Position numbers and translations under genes: made by a program. A model generated the notes under the pieces. That model was given only the letters and a program-made list of their open reading frames with translations, did not search any database and had not been told where the DNA came from. This document shows positions 10,901 to 25,600 of a stretch of 64,000 nt of DNA, in pieces (the stretch's first letter is position 1; every line of letters starts with the position of its first letter). Source of the stretch: Tubiluchus corallicola (Eukaryota; Priapulida; Priapulimorpha; Priapulimorphida; Tubiluchidae); assembly GCA_030141605.1 (NCBI GenBank), contig JAQGDQ010000217.1, forward strand, positions 124,001 to 188,000, read 5' to 3'.

Positions 10901-13900
10901 TATTTGTGAGTAGCAATATAATTATGTCGGATTATTCTAAGCTGTAAACAAAAATACGATATTTTTGGAATTAATCATTTTTATGTATTCATTTAGTTTT
11001 ATGTGATTTTTCATTCATATTTTGCTACTGTGTGGCGTAGGTGAGGTATCTGACTCAGGATCTGGTGTGGGCTCGGAATCTGATGATGAACAGTTCAATG
11101 ATGGCTATGATGAGAACTTGATTGGAGACGAAGATGATCGTGAACGTCTAGAACAAATGACAGAAAAAGACAGAGAACAGGAACTGTTTAAACGAATTGA
11201 ACAGCGAGATGTTTTAAAAACTAGGTTTGAAACTTTGCGTTTTTAGGGCAGTTAATTTGAGAAACAGTTGAAGTTTTGATATTTAAGCAAATTACTGTTT
11301 ACGATTTTTAAAAGAAAAAAGTCATGTTGTTGGACTTCAACTTGCCAGAGGGCAGAGCTTACTGGTTAAATTTCTGTGGTGCAACTACATTTTTATATTA
11401 ATTTGGAGTTTATTATTTTTTGTGTTTGAGAATTTTGTATATTGTGTCTTTTGCAATAAATAATTCATAATTACTTTATATGTACAGTATGTTGAGTAAC
11501 TAAGTATTTAACACAGTGTTAAGTTCATTTCACTGAATTGTGTGTTTGTTGATCATGGTAGATTTGAGATTGAGAAGAAATTACGTCAGGCAAAGAAGAA
11601 AGAGCAGAAGAGAAAAGCAAAGAAACAGAATGAAAAACAACACAAGACTCCGCCTCTCAGCACACCGCCTGTTTTCTCTCGCAGCACGGAACGGCGAAAA
11701 ACCGTGGAGGAAAACAAGAAGCAAGACAAGAAACAGTCAGCCTTTGAAGCACTTAAGGCCCAAAGAGAAAAGAAAAAAGAATTGGGTAAGATTTTTGGTA
11801 AAGGCTGTTAGCCATGCATTTGTAATTATTAATTTTTAAATTAACAATGCTATGATGTCATTTTGTATCATAAATTTAAGTAACACATGCACAGAGAGTG
11901 GCTGCTAGACATGCCAAAACTGAGGCAAACAATGGGTGCAAATTTGTAACAGAAATTCTATGGCCTGCAGTTAGGATAACAATAGGTTCCATGTTCTTAA
12001 GCAAAAACTGCATTCGACGACTGTTAGCAAAACAGTTTTTGAGCAACACACTTTTGAAGTATTGATCATAATTGCAGACTAACTCTGTGTATGGTATTTT
12101 AAAGTTGTTAGTTCATCTTCATTTTAAATTGATCTATTGAATCTGATAATGTGGACATCGTGTATCGCGAGCAACAATCCTGCATAGATTACTTTATACT
12201 ATACTAAAAATTCACTTAGCTAAAGGCCACCTACTTCACATTATGGCAAAGATTCATACAACTTTGAACTGACTGACGAATGCACAATATGTGGTTTTTA
12301 AGGCACCTTGTATTTAAAACAAATAACAGTTTTTTTCACAATGCATGTGAGAATGTGTTTGCTTTAACAGTAATTTCCATTTATTATGGCAGATATTAAT
12401 ATGATTGTATTATTATAGGTTTATTGGTATTCCTGTACAGTCTTATATGTTTCAGTTCTGTATCTGACTTTTCTCTATGGGAGTGTGTCCCAAAGTCATT
12501 TCCTTATTTCTGCCAGACTTGTACAGGGCTGGAACTATCATGAAATGTCACTACCTAGAGTGTGTTTCCCTCGTTTTTGTAATCACTTTCTGGCGTAGTA
12601 GCTGGTATTAAGAAAACAGTTTAGGCTTTAAAAAAGGGAAGGTAGGAAAGAGATGAAAGAGGCAGTGTAAAAGCAAGTTGTGCTGCCTCTAAGTCTTGGC
12701 AGCCGAGCTGAACTATGACGTTGTTGTTGTAACTTGGTTGGGACTAGTAAGTAAACTATTTACTATTCCAAAGTATTCATCAAAATAAACGAAAACCATT
12801 CTTTCTCAAGACTGAGATAATTATAGTAAATCCTTTCCGTTAATTTATGACTCTGCACTTAATGATCCGACCAAAAGCTACAATACGCCTATATATTAAG
12901 AGCAGTAAAGCTTTGTAGTGTAGTTCTTACCATAGCGAAAATTCACATAACTATTGATAGACGAAAGCAGCACAGAATCTGCAGCTAAAAATTAGCAAAT
13001 AAAAATATCAAAAATCTACAGATGAAATCCTCTGTTTTTTTCTGTATTTAAACTGCAGCAGTTTTTTTTTGTGCAGTGTTTGCAAATATTTTTGCTTTAA
13101 CAGAGGCAAAAAAGCCGCTGAGAGCCAGCGATGTTTACTCAGATGAAGAAGATGATGAAGAGGAGGAAGATAAGCACAAATCAAACCCTGTTAGTACAGC
13201 ATCATCATCGGAATCGGAATTGTCTCGCGGAAGCGGAAAATCTGATTCTGAATCAGATGATAGTGATGAGTATGAATTACACAAGCTTATTAAATTTGTA
13301 TTGTGATATTTCTTCATTGCTGTGTTATTGGTCCGACAGAACATAGTTGTAATCATCAGATAGTAAATAAAGACAATTAGTAATTAGTATTAATTATCTT
13401 ATTGATTGGTATCGCAAATTGAACAAAATACTGTGAGATTTAATTAGTCAATTTAAGGGAAAAAGGTACTTTTCTTTCCATAATAGCTTGGAACGCATTA
13501 GTAATGTCTTGATAATGTACAGTAGTTTCACTTGTGTTTATTGGCATAAGTAATAAAAATACTTGCTAAACTTTGAAATGGTGCTGTTGTCATTAGTTAA
13601 ATAAAGCACTTATCATTTTTGCTCTTGTCTGATTGTTGAAAGGTGGAAACGTCAAATTAGTGAAAAATATGTGATCAAATAAGAAAAAACATTTTATTTT
13701 GAAGAACAGACATTATTCTAGTTACTTGGTGCTGTTTTGGTAACTCATTTATCAAGATCATCATTGGTAATTATATAGATTCCAGTTCTTCCACAACATT
13801 CAACATAAAAAATAGCTCACTTGATTAATTAGTTTACTGTGTTTTACATATTGCAGCTCGTTGAGTATGGAAGTCGAAAAGAAACCAAAGAAAACTATTT

Positions 13901-16900
13901 TGATTTCCACAAAAGACGATCTGTCACGAATTAAACTTTCTCGTCATAAAATGGAGAAGTAAGTAGTGTTTAGTCAACTTTAGTTATTGCGTTTGTGTTT
14001 TAAAAAAGTAAGCGGTTTTTCACTTCCTTTGCTTACCTGCTTTTCTTTACTTTTTCTTCACCTGCGTTTCCTGTCCTAAGTCTATTCATTTGTTAGTTTA
14101 TGTTTTGTTAGAATGTACACTTGTACAGAACGACTATGTTGCATTGACTGTAATGAACTGTGTAATGTTTTCAGGAAAAGAGTCTGACGTGAAACTTATT
14201 TCTGATGCTTGAGAATTTATTGCATATTTTTGATGTCTAGTGAAGTTAGTGAAGTCTTCTAAATTTTATCACGACATATTTTTGTTGCATTTTAAAGCTG
14301 TATTTAACTGCAGTGAAAGTTAATTGTTCTAAGTTACATTGTTAAACAATTAATAAGCCAGTGGATGTTTGTGCATTCATCAGTTTGCCTAATATTTTGT
14401 TGTAATTGTTTTGTAACAGGTGGTGCCATGCCCCGTTCTTCAACAAAACATGTACAGGTTGTTTCGTACGGATAGGAATCGGAAATAATGAAGGTCGACC
14501 AGTGTATCGTGTAGCGGAAATAGTGGAAGTCGTGGAGACAGCGAAGATTTACCAGCTTGGCTCGACGCGAACCAACAAGGGCTTAAAATTGAGGTATGGT
14601 GTGAAATTTCAGTAATAGTTGCTTGCTGCCATGAATACATCTTAATAAGCTAAGGGAAATTCATCTTCCTGCTGTTACATGACTAGTAATATGTAATATA
14701 TTATTATTTGTTCCACTATATCAGTAATTTAATTTGGGAGCATGGTATACTCAGGACTTCAGTATACTGAGGTGTACTCAGTATTCATCAAAAATTTCAA
14801 TGAAAATTTGAATGACCATAAAATAAATACTGTTATATTACCGTGTGAGATTTACACGTGCATTAACTGTATGATGCACTCATGGATGACACAGTGCATC
14901 TTTAAAAACTGTACTGTGATAGTTTTATTGCCAAAGTCCATACAAATGACGCTAAATAAGTAAGGTTGCATTTAAACAATTTATGTATGTCGAAGTAGAT
15001 GCTGCCTTCATCCATGTCAGCTCATTTATAAAAAGCTTTATGGAATTCTAAAGATCATTACCCTTTATCTTCTTTCTTAACCAACCTGTTCCTCTTAGCG
15101 TCCTAAGTTATTACATTTTTGTTAACCTGTTCAGATAAAACTACTCAATTTTCATTCATGTTCATGCTAAGCTTACATTATAGTGAGAAATTTGTAGCTT
15201 GTCATAAGCTTGCTAGGTTAAACCATGCAAAATCGATAAAACTCAGTAAGTTCCGTAACTGCATTTCAGGCACGGAACCCAGGAACGCGTGTTCCGATTA
15301 GAGTTTGTCTCCAACAGTGAATTTACCGACAGTGAGTTTGAGAAGTGGAAGTACACGATGATGTCTCAGGATTTGCAGGTACCGACTTTGGATCACATAG
15401 AGAAGAAGGAACGGGACATCAAATATGCACTCGAGTTCAAATTTACGGATCGGGATATAGAACAGGTACAAAGAACCAGAATCCATACCTGTTGGTACAA
15501 AAAATTAGTTGTTCGTTATTAAAATAATTTTCAGTATTAGAATTTGCTTTATTGTGCATATTAGTTTTCCAGGTGTTACTGCATTGCTCATTTCCTGTAT
15601 TGCAGATAGTTCAAGAGAAGGAACGGTTCAAGAAAAATCCTCATAACTATGCCATGCGCAAGGCAGAACTGCAGAAAAAGCTTGCTGTTGCTGAGCAAAA
15701 TGGAGAGTCAGATCAGGTTGCACAGCTGAAGGAGAAACTAGACGAGTTAGAAGAACGTGCAAAGGAGCTAGACCGGAAGCGTACAGAGAACATATCAGCC
15801 ATAAACTATATCAATCAGCGAAATCGGCAGAGAAATATACAAGAAGCTGAAAAAGCGATTGTGGTAAATATTACTAAATAGCTAGATATTACATGGCTGA
15901 TGAGCTGTACCTCAAAGTTTTTCTTTAACTAGCTGTGCTATACCAGCTATGTGTACCTCCCAATGTCCACATTGCAGCGTTCAGTGGAATTTTGTGACGT
16001 ATACAAAACAATGTATAGCGATTGAATCAGACTTGGTATTGCTTAATTTCTTCACCCTAGGTTTTAATATTTAGATGTGGTATCCCAAATCTAAACTGTA
16101 TTCAGAATCCACTACTCAACTGCAGAAGTGTTTGTCATGTTAGTGGTTGTGGTCAAGCCTAACTCATTTTTAAAGTTAAAATGAAACAGTAAACCGGTAT
16201 ATGTGTTTTAACTACGTTCAGGTGCATGTAAATCCTCCCAAATCAGGAAAGAACCTTGAAGCAATATGACAGGTGAATTACTTGGTTGATAAGTACTTAC
16301 TATGAATGCCCAACTAATCACTTACCCCTTGTGCAAGTTTTTTTTTTGTGCATTTGTAGATGCTTAGTTGACATTTGTCAGAAATTGCATTCTAGAAAAC
16401 AAACGTACCTTTGAATTTTAATAATTTTAAACCTGTCTTCTGATGTCATCTGATGTTCTTATATGAAAATTTGCAAGTGGTGGCACTGAACTTTTATGGA
16501 CATCTTTTTTGACCACGTGACATGTGTAAGAAGCTAATTGCTCGTCCACGAAATGGAGGAAACATAAAGAATTAACATTTCATATTGCCGTTATTCACAG
16601 CTTTAAGGAATATAAATGGACAGAGTACAATTCATGTTGGTTCCTCATGTTGGGTATTGTCACTTCATTGATTTTTTATTTCTGGCATTAAGATTGAAAA
16701 AAATTTAAAAAAAAACAGGTTAAGCTAGAAATATAATGATTGAACTATAAAAAAATATGTTTATGTGTACTTGTGATAAATTTTAAGCATAGGGGGCCGT
16801 CATTTCCTGACGTTGTACATTGACAGTTGAGAGTCTGTTCATCATATTTCATTTTGTTATAGCTAGAAGCAGAAGAAATGAAGAATGCTCCATCAGATCC

Positions 16901-19604
16901 CTTCACAAGGCGGAAATGCAATCCACAGATGGTAACAACTATCAGAGATCAGATGTCATCTGCAGAAATTCTTGCCAAGTTAGCGGAAGAGCGTGTCCGA
17001 CGTGAAAAAGAAGAGCAAATGAAGGAAGCAGGACTTACAGACAAACAGGTAAAGAGTTATAGGGTTGGCAGTTGATTTCACCCAATTTAATTCCTGTATA
17101 TTGAATGTGTTTCTTAAAAAAGTTAAAAATTAGTGCTGAGACAAAATTCTGTGATTGAATGGTATTTTACAAGTGCATTGTTGCACTGTAACACAACTTA
17201 GATTTGCCATCACAGGCTAAAATTATTATTTGTATCCCATTCGATAAACCCTGTAAACTGAAATATATATAGAGAAATGCTTATCTGGTTAGTTATTGCC
17301 AAAAGGCACCCTTTAGAATAAGTTTGTAGACCTGTTTTGTTGTGGTTATATAATGAATTTCCAGGTAGATTTCTGTATTTATTTGATGATTGCATGCTGC
17401 ATTTCATTTATACATTATTATACTTGTTGAACAAAATAGTATGATAATTAGTTGTATTTGGTTTTAGTCTTTTATCTGTCAATATTTATCTATATTGCGA
17501 AATTGTGGTTCGTTATAATTACAGACTTTTCTATGCTTGGGTTCCTGTTTAAATGTAAAATCTTAAAACGTGTTATAATGACCCTGTGAATCGTGTTTCG
17601 TAATGTATATTATTTCCAGACAAAATTTGAACAGTCGAATCAGCAACTTCCTTCTGATACCGTAAGCTACGTGTTTTAATTGCTGTTGCTTGCAAGCTCC
17701 CTATGCAAATCAGTGCTCACAGCTATATTAACAATGCATTTGAACTTTTTTGTTCCTTGCACAAATCTTAAATAAGAAAAAAGTGCTGCTGGGAGTTAAG
17801 TCAGGAACACCAGATTATATACTACTAACCTGCAATAATCTCACATTTAATTAGCAGTAGACTGCCTGTATTTTGTTTTTCTCCATTTGTGGATTTGCTT
17901 TCTCTAACATTTTTTGTTGTATGCTGTGTTTATTGCACTGTTTTGGAAGAATCTACATTTTAATTGTGCTACATTTTAATCGCTTCATATCATGCTGGCT
18001 GTGCTTAGCATATTGATGAAATTGCTGTTCACTCGAATCTCACTGGTAAACATGTTTCTTTTAAAATATCCGTTCTGTCCGTGTTTATTAATCATGATTG
18101 CTTCTGAAGCTACAGTTTCACAGGGCTGCGATTTTTGCGATGACCAAAAAAAGTCTCGTGACATCCAACAGTTGCTAAAAATTTCACAGGACTACTATAT
18201 TTTGTTGTCCAGGACACAAATCATTCATGCGACGTTCTTGTGCATATATTTGTGCAGAATTGGGACACATTCATACAACTTTACAACAGTTTTTGGAGAA
18301 GCTTTGGCAATGTGCTGAGTTTTACGATTCCGGCAGACCAACTGACAAATTGTAAACATTAAAAGTTTTCTGCCAAAGCTAGCAACCTTTTGGCAAGAAT
18401 GGTGACACTCGCGCAATATTTTGTGACTATTTAGAGAACTTTTGGGGCATATTTAGCAACTGTTGGACATGTAAATTTTGGATAGTTACCAAAGTCGCAA
18501 ACTCCATGAAACCTTGGCTTAAGCATGTGTAGCGGTTTTGCCTGCACATCTAGATATTGGAAAAGCAAGTTCATTTATTTTGCAGACTATTTCATAAAAA
18601 TTAAAATGATTGCTTTTAGTAGATAGTATGTGGCTATTTTTAAAATTCTCTGTATTACTAGCTCTACTGTCAGGTTGTCATTTTTTTGACTTCAGCAGAG
18701 TTATTTGGAAACATTAACAGGATAAAACATCACGTAATTTATAAATTTATTTTAACTACAGGTTGACATATTGACAATGTCTAGTGGTGAGGGCAAGTCT
18801 ATCCGGAAAGGTGACCCTTTGCCATCGGCACCCTCCAATGATGATCTCTTCTCAGCACATGATTTTGATATCAAGATTGATCTTAATGTTCCATCTATAG
18901 GTAACCTTTTTCAGTACCCAATTTTAGTTCATAACATAAGTATTTTGCTCTAAACATTGAAAGAGAAATGTTTTTTTAAGAATAACTTTAATTGAAGAAA
19001 TTGTGTTTCAAAAAATACCATTTGTCCCAATCTGGAAAAAACAGCCTAATCATGATGCCAGGAAACTGAAGGAAGAGTCCTGACGCATTGACATAATCAT
19101 GAACTTGAAATTCGATTTGCGAAAAATAAAATTTGTCGAGTTTCCGGATTTCACCATCAGTGTTATACAGCAGCAGCTTATTACAGTTTTTGCATTTGCA
19201 AATATACAAGACTTGCGAGATAATTCCTGTTGTGTTTTGTTTAATTTTGTGTGAATGCAATTACTGATGCCCAATTCTGTTGAAATACATTACTTTTACC
19301 AAGTGAGTATTTACTGTACGTCTCTTGGATATACTTCTGTGCGATTTGACTACAGTTTGTACAGAGACATGTCAAATTAAGCAATCTAGTATTAGTTTAA
19401 AATTTTAAAGAAGTGGATGTTGTGTACCTGTTTATAGTAAGTATTTAGCGTCATTTGACGCATTAAGAAATTTCGTCTTTTTACACACTGCTATAGAACA
19501 TGCAAGGTGTATATTGAGTAATTTTGTTTGTAATATTTATCCATGTTTTACCATTGTACTGTAGGACTGTATAATTTTGCATGTCCCCATGTAGTGATGT
19601 AAAC

Positions 19605-19635
<31 letters not shown>

Positions 19636-22600
19636 GGAAACATCAGCTTCTAATGTGATAGATTAATGATATACATTACACAACAGTTCAGGCAACCTGG
19701 CAAGTTTCACTACTTGTGTAGTCTAATGTGGCATAATTTTATTTTTTATTGAATTTTCACATATTTTGACAAAGATGGAAGAACAGACCACAGTAAATGT
19801 ATATCCTTGCAACTCCAAGTCTCATGTATCTTATTTATTAATCATTTTGTTGGTCAACTTTAAATAAGTAAGGCTGAAATAATTATTGTGGCATCGCACA
19901 ATAGCTCTTAATGGTTCATTCCTTAAAATGATCTGTAAACTGAAGTATTGACCTCCTCCAAAATGATATTTTATCTGTGTCTAGAACATAGTTGTATTTC
20001 TATGAAATGTGCTGTATTGCCTGCAAGCATTTTCTTGGGCTAGTTCCTCAGACTCTTGGTTACTACTTGCAAGATGCATTGTCTTAAGTTCTTTTAAGGT
20101 CTTTGCAGGTATAGCTTAATTTTAATGTTGTGCTTTCTTTTCGGTTGTTGTGCTCATCATATCAAACCTTGATGGCAGAGCTGGCCGCAAGAGGTGTTGC
20201 CACCCTGCTGGTGGTTAGAGCTGTTTGAATGCAGGCATAGTTATTTTTTGGCACACCGTATGCATGTGCATAAAAATGCAGTATAATAATTTCATTGAAT
20301 GATACTGTGTTATACCATAGTCTGTTTGAAAGATCATGTATACATATTCCTTACAGTCTTATTTATATAATAATTTAATTATCCATATACTTTATAAGCA
20401 CAGGCATAGTAGAACTACTGTACCTCAAATTTACTGCCTAATTGTGTTTGCAGAATAAGTTACTTAGCTGAATTTTATTAAAGAAAGTGTTGTTTTTTTC
20501 TCAAGAAAATGTGTAGCCAAATTAATTTTTGCGATTTGCAATGATCATCACCACCATCATAAAAAACATCCGTCAGTTACGTCTATTGGTGTAAGGTTCT
20601 TGCACATTGCTAAACTGGATGTTGCTGTAGTGTAGTCTGTTGGAAGGACTTCCTACCCATCATATCATATAATCTATTCATTGATAACAAGTTCTTGGAA
20701 TGTGCATGACACTGCCAGTTCACACTAACTTTTGCTATTGAAAAGCATAAAATCCAACACTTGTTTTGGTTAACATGAAAAACCATAATACTAAGCAGAC
20801 CCCCATAAAAAGTAACATCAAGTTTTAGACCTGCTGGTTTTTCAAGTGAATCCTTTGACAATGCATTTTTTTGAAAAAAGCAGATTAATTACTCCTGTAC
20901 CGTTGATTTACTCCCACCAAAAAATCTACTAGCTCCCAACAGGTTTAATCCAAACAGCAAAGATAGTGATATCTTCAGATGTGTGCTAAATTTAGAAATT
21001 ATGTTTTAGATTGCTTATACTCATGTAGGTATTACATAGGTCTCATAGTTAGGGCTGCACAGTAACTAATAGAAAAAACAATTAGCAAAGGGGACTCTTT
21101 GCAGCACATTGTTATGTGCACATGAAAAATGAATGTGGATTACTTTACTCTCTATCTGCTAGAGTCTAGCATGTGGCCCATGAGGTGCAGAGCTGATTGG
21201 GAGAAATTGATCGAATTGGTTTAAGGCCTGTCCTGCTTGATGGTGACAGAGGAGTTAACCCGGCCTCTGGTATCTAGAGCCCTCTTCTCTAGATGCACTT
21301 GGGCAACTCTTGTCTGGCGCATCCTAGTCGCGGGGGTGGATGCTGCGGGAGCAGTAACTAAGTTCAGGCAAGGACCCAGTGGTGCGGGGTATAGCGCGCC
21401 ACCCTTGGTCAGGGATACGACTGAAGGATGCTGCGGGAGCAGTAACTAAGTTCAGGCAAGGACCCAGTGGTGCTGGGTATAGCACGCCACCCTTGGTCAG
21501 GGATACGACTGAAGTCCTCAGCGGTTTTATAGGCGGACGAGGAATCTTCCACTCCCAACGGCTGTAAAAGCGGATGAAGGCACCCAAGCACAAGGGCAGC
21601 AGCTTGTGTGGATGATGGTTCATGGCGTGCAAGTCTGGCAACTCGTCTTCTGGCATGGCATGGCTCATCGAGAAGCTAGCAGTTCATTTTGCCGATTCGG
21701 CCTGTTTCCTGGTTGTCTTCACTGCGGTGCAACAGATTATGAGTGCGGCCGTCGTGTCTCTTCATGCCGCCGATCTACACTCTATCTGCCAAGTGGAGGT
21801 GGACTTTGAGCGGCCATTTCTTCTCGCGCGCAAGCGTCTCAGTGCTAATTCTTTTCTCCATGATGATGACTACGACAAATGATGACAACACTATGCTACC
21901 GCGTCCAGGGGAGCCGACGCGCCGTCCAGTGGCAACGGTGAGAAATTTGCGAAGCCCACAACCCAAGAATCTCCTTAGTTTAGGATGTTGGAATGTCAGA
22001 ACCACAAATGATAATAATGGAAATTTACGGCCCGAGAGGGCCACTGCGATTATCTGTGAAGCTCTAAACGACGTCAACATTGATATCTGCGCAGTTTCTG
22101 AAGTCCGACGCCCTGGTGAAGGCAATGTGGTAGAGAAGACCCATACCATTTATTGGAGCGGAGGTGTACACCAGGTTGCAGGAGTTGGCTTCGCAGTGTC
22201 TAACAAGTTACAATTGGAGTCACAGCCCTTAGCTATCAATGATCGTCTCATGATGTTGAAACTTCGGCTACAGGACAGATCCTTTCTTACTCTCTTTAGC
22301 GTGTATGGCCCCACTTTGCAGTGCTCTAATCATGAAAAAGAATCGTTCTACGATAATCTCACTGCTCATGCTAGGCAAGCTGCAAATGATGGCAAGGTGA
22401 TTATCCTAGGGGACATGAATGCAAGAGTAGGAAGAGATTCTATGACTTGGCCAGGTGTGCTTGGCAAACATGGAACAGGGAACATGAACTCAAACGGACT
22501 TCTACTGCTAGAATTTTGTGCCAGGATGGAGTTCTCTGTGACTGGAAGCTTCTTCAGGCTTCACGATAGGATGAAGACTACATGGCAGCATGCGCGGTCC

Positions 22601-25600
22601 AAGCACTGGCATCAACTTGATCACATCTTGGCTTGTAAGAAAACCATGAGTGACAACAACATCCGTGTGACCAAAGCAAGTCTAACTGCAGACTGTTTCA
22701 CGGATCACAGATTGTTGGTGTGCAAATGTTCATTCATGCTACAGAAACCTGCTCGCCCTCAGCGTCCACCAAAGAGGTTCAATGTCGAAGTTGACGAAGG
22801 CAAAGAATCCAAACTGCAGGTTTATCTTGCCAATGTTTTGAGTGATTGTAGACCATCTTGGGATGAAACCAAGGAAATCCTACTCAACAGTGCAGAAGCT
22901 GTGTTCGGTAAACAAGGAAATCGCAACCGAGACTGGTTCAACGAGCTTGAAATCGGTGCACTAGTCAAGGACAAGAAAAACAGGCGTGAGCTCAGAAATC
23001 ATCCGACTTATGAAGAATCAGTGGTTCCAGGACCGAGCCAATGAAGTTGAAAGACACGCCCAAATGAAGAATTTCCGGGAATTCTACGCTTCTCTCAATG
23101 CCGTTTATGGTCCGACATCGCGTTGTAACCATCCTATCAAATCTATTGCTGATGACACTCTCAACTCATCCAATGATATCCAGAATCGTTGGATGGAGCA
23201 CTTCAGCACTTTACTGAATCAAACTACCGACGCTGACTTTACTATCTTGGATGAAATACCTCAGTTATCAGCCATCGATGAGATGGATGGACTAGTTACC
23301 CTCGAGGAACTCAAGTACTCTATTCGCCGTATCAAGCGACGGAAAAGCCCTGGACCTGATGGTGTCCCACCAGAGGTTATCATCCATGGCGGTGCTTCTC
23401 TCCAGAATCATCTTTTGGAGCTCTTCAACGTTATTTGGAGGACTGGTGATATGCCTCGTGACTTTGTCAATGCTAACATCACCATTTTGTTCAAAAAGGG
23501 TGTTCGCAGTGATTGCGGTAACTATCGTGGCATTTCCTTACTCAGTGTTGTCGGAAAGCTTTTTGCAGACATTCTTCTCGTTCGGCTGGACAAGATTTTG
23601 GAGCGTATCTACCCAGAGTCTCAGTCAGGGTATCGACGGGATCGCAGTACCATTGATGGTATTTTTACGATTCGTCAGCTGATGGAGAAAACGAGAGAGC
23701 ATAGAACATCAATGCATATTGCCTTTATCGACTTTACAAAGGCATTTGACTGTGTCAATCGCGAACTGCTGTACAAGGTGCTTTCAAAGTGTGGATGCCC
23801 AGATCGATTTACAAGTATGGTAAAAGCTCTGCACACTGATATGCTAGCGCGTCTCTCTGTCAATGGCCAGCTTAGTGATCCTGTAGAATACAACAGCGGT
23901 GTGAAACAAGGCTGCAAGTTAGCTCCATCTCTTTTCGAACTTTTCGCTGCAGTCCTTTTGCAGGTAGCCTTCGGCAGACTTGGCTCGACGAAGAGCATTC
24001 ATGTTCGATTCAGATATGATGGAGACATTTTTGACCTACGTCGACTCAAAGCAAGGACGAAGACACGAATGATGTTCCTGCGTGAAGCACAATATGCCGA
24101 TGACATAGCTATCTTCTCTGACAACCCGGAAGACCTTCAGGATCTCATCGACATTTACAATGAAACTGCAAAGAGAATGGGACTGCGCATTAACAAAAGG
24201 AAGACTGAGACAATGAGTGTCGGCTCTAGTGACAGTGTCAATTTTACCATTGACGGAGAACAGCTTGGAAGTGTGCAACGGTTCAAATATCTCAGAAGTT
24301 ACATCTGTTCAGATACTCGATTGGATACTGAGCTTCATGCAAGAATTAATGCTGCAGCCAGCTCTTTCGGCCGTATGAGGAAACGTGTCTTCGATAACCA
24401 TGACCTTACCATCGCCACTAAACTGCAGGTGTACAAGCAATGCATCATTCCGCAGCTTACCTATGGTCAGGAAACGTGGACGCTCTATCAAGATCAGGTC
24501 AGGTCTCTTCGTGCGGTTCAGCAGAGACATCTGCGTCACATCCTTCGTATTCGCTGGGACGACTATGTGCCAAACGAAGACGTGCATGCTCGTGCCAAGA
24601 TGGAAGATATCGAGGTTACGCTTACTAAGGCTCAACTTCGGTGGTTTGGGCATGTGGTCAGAATGAACGATAAGAGACCGACAAAGGCCCTTCTCCATGG
24701 AGAACTAACCAGTGGCTCTCGCAGTGTTGGTCGTCCTCTCCTTCGCTTCAAGGACAAGGTGAAGTTCTCTCTGAGGAAAGGTGGAATGTTGGACAAGCTG
24801 CCTTTCGCAGTTCACGACCGTCCTGCATGGAGATCCCTAGTCAACAACTGTGTCGAAAAACTCGATGAAGAAAGACGGATGCTTGGATACGCAAGAAGGT
24901 TCAAGTCGTGGATAAGAGATGGTTTCATGGACATCTGACTCGCACTGATTTAGCCGTATCGGCTTCGACGTTGTACTGCTTGATGGTGCAAAATGATAAT
25001 GTGATAATGTCATCTTCTAGTTCTTTCCCCACAGACACTTTTCTAATGTATCTAAAATCTTCTTTGCATAGGAAAGTATGAGTAAGCATCTGCACTTAGT
25101 GTCCTTGTCAAGCGGACACTGTACATGTCCATCATTATTTGCTTTAGCTTTATTTCTGCATTCATTTTTTTGATAAATATGTAATGCTTGGTATACCTGC
25201 TTAATCTTTTCATTTTTTTCCTTGAACAGATTGCTCATATAGGCACCGTTAGCATTTGTCTTAAAGCAAGTTTTTTTGGTTAACAAAAAACTTTTCTAGT
25301 AAAGATCTCCATGCGTACCAAGGCCTGACAGAAAATGTAGAAGACATTTGTGTGTAACTGTGTCGAATTTTTCTCCTTATACTTCATAGACCATAAACCT
25401 GAAAGACAATTAGTTAATGGGCGAATAAAGCAGTCCATGCTTAGTAGCATAAGATAGCATATTTACTGTGTATTATACGTATATACTAATATTAAACATT
25501 TCAAATTGATTTTTAACACTTTTGCTAATTATCTTTCTATTTTCAGCTTCACAAACGTCTATGACACCAAAACCATCTCAGGGTATTAAAGACACGGCTC

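Larger units (their letters stand above)
21160..25010 (+). mobile_element. RTE-like non-LTR retrotransposon in RTF1 intron 13
   Basis: GC-richer than the surrounding intron and in the same orientation as RTF1. Order: 5' region with an 88-bp tandem duplication, apurinic-type endonuclease ORF (21743-23044), reverse-transcriptase ORF (22986-24938), short 3' region ending near 24990-25010 with TGATAATG repeats. Such short AT-rich 3' repeats are typical of RTE elements, as is the CFDP2/BovB-type endonuclease. Endpoints are approximate; I found no target-site duplication. A 13-base string CTGCTTGATGGTG occurs near both ends (21233 and 24976). The two ORFs lie in different frames, so this copy is probably defective, or uses frameshifting, but it is otherwise little decayed. 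Confidence 0.85.

Noticed and set aside
17992-18318. 108-aa plus-strand ORF in an RTF1 intron
   Set aside because: No conserved motif; hydrophobic, Cys-rich random-looking sequence inside the intron between exons 12 and 13.
24309-24698. 129-aa minus-strand ORF
   Set aside because: Antisense shadow of the LINE reverse transcriptase; no family resemblance.
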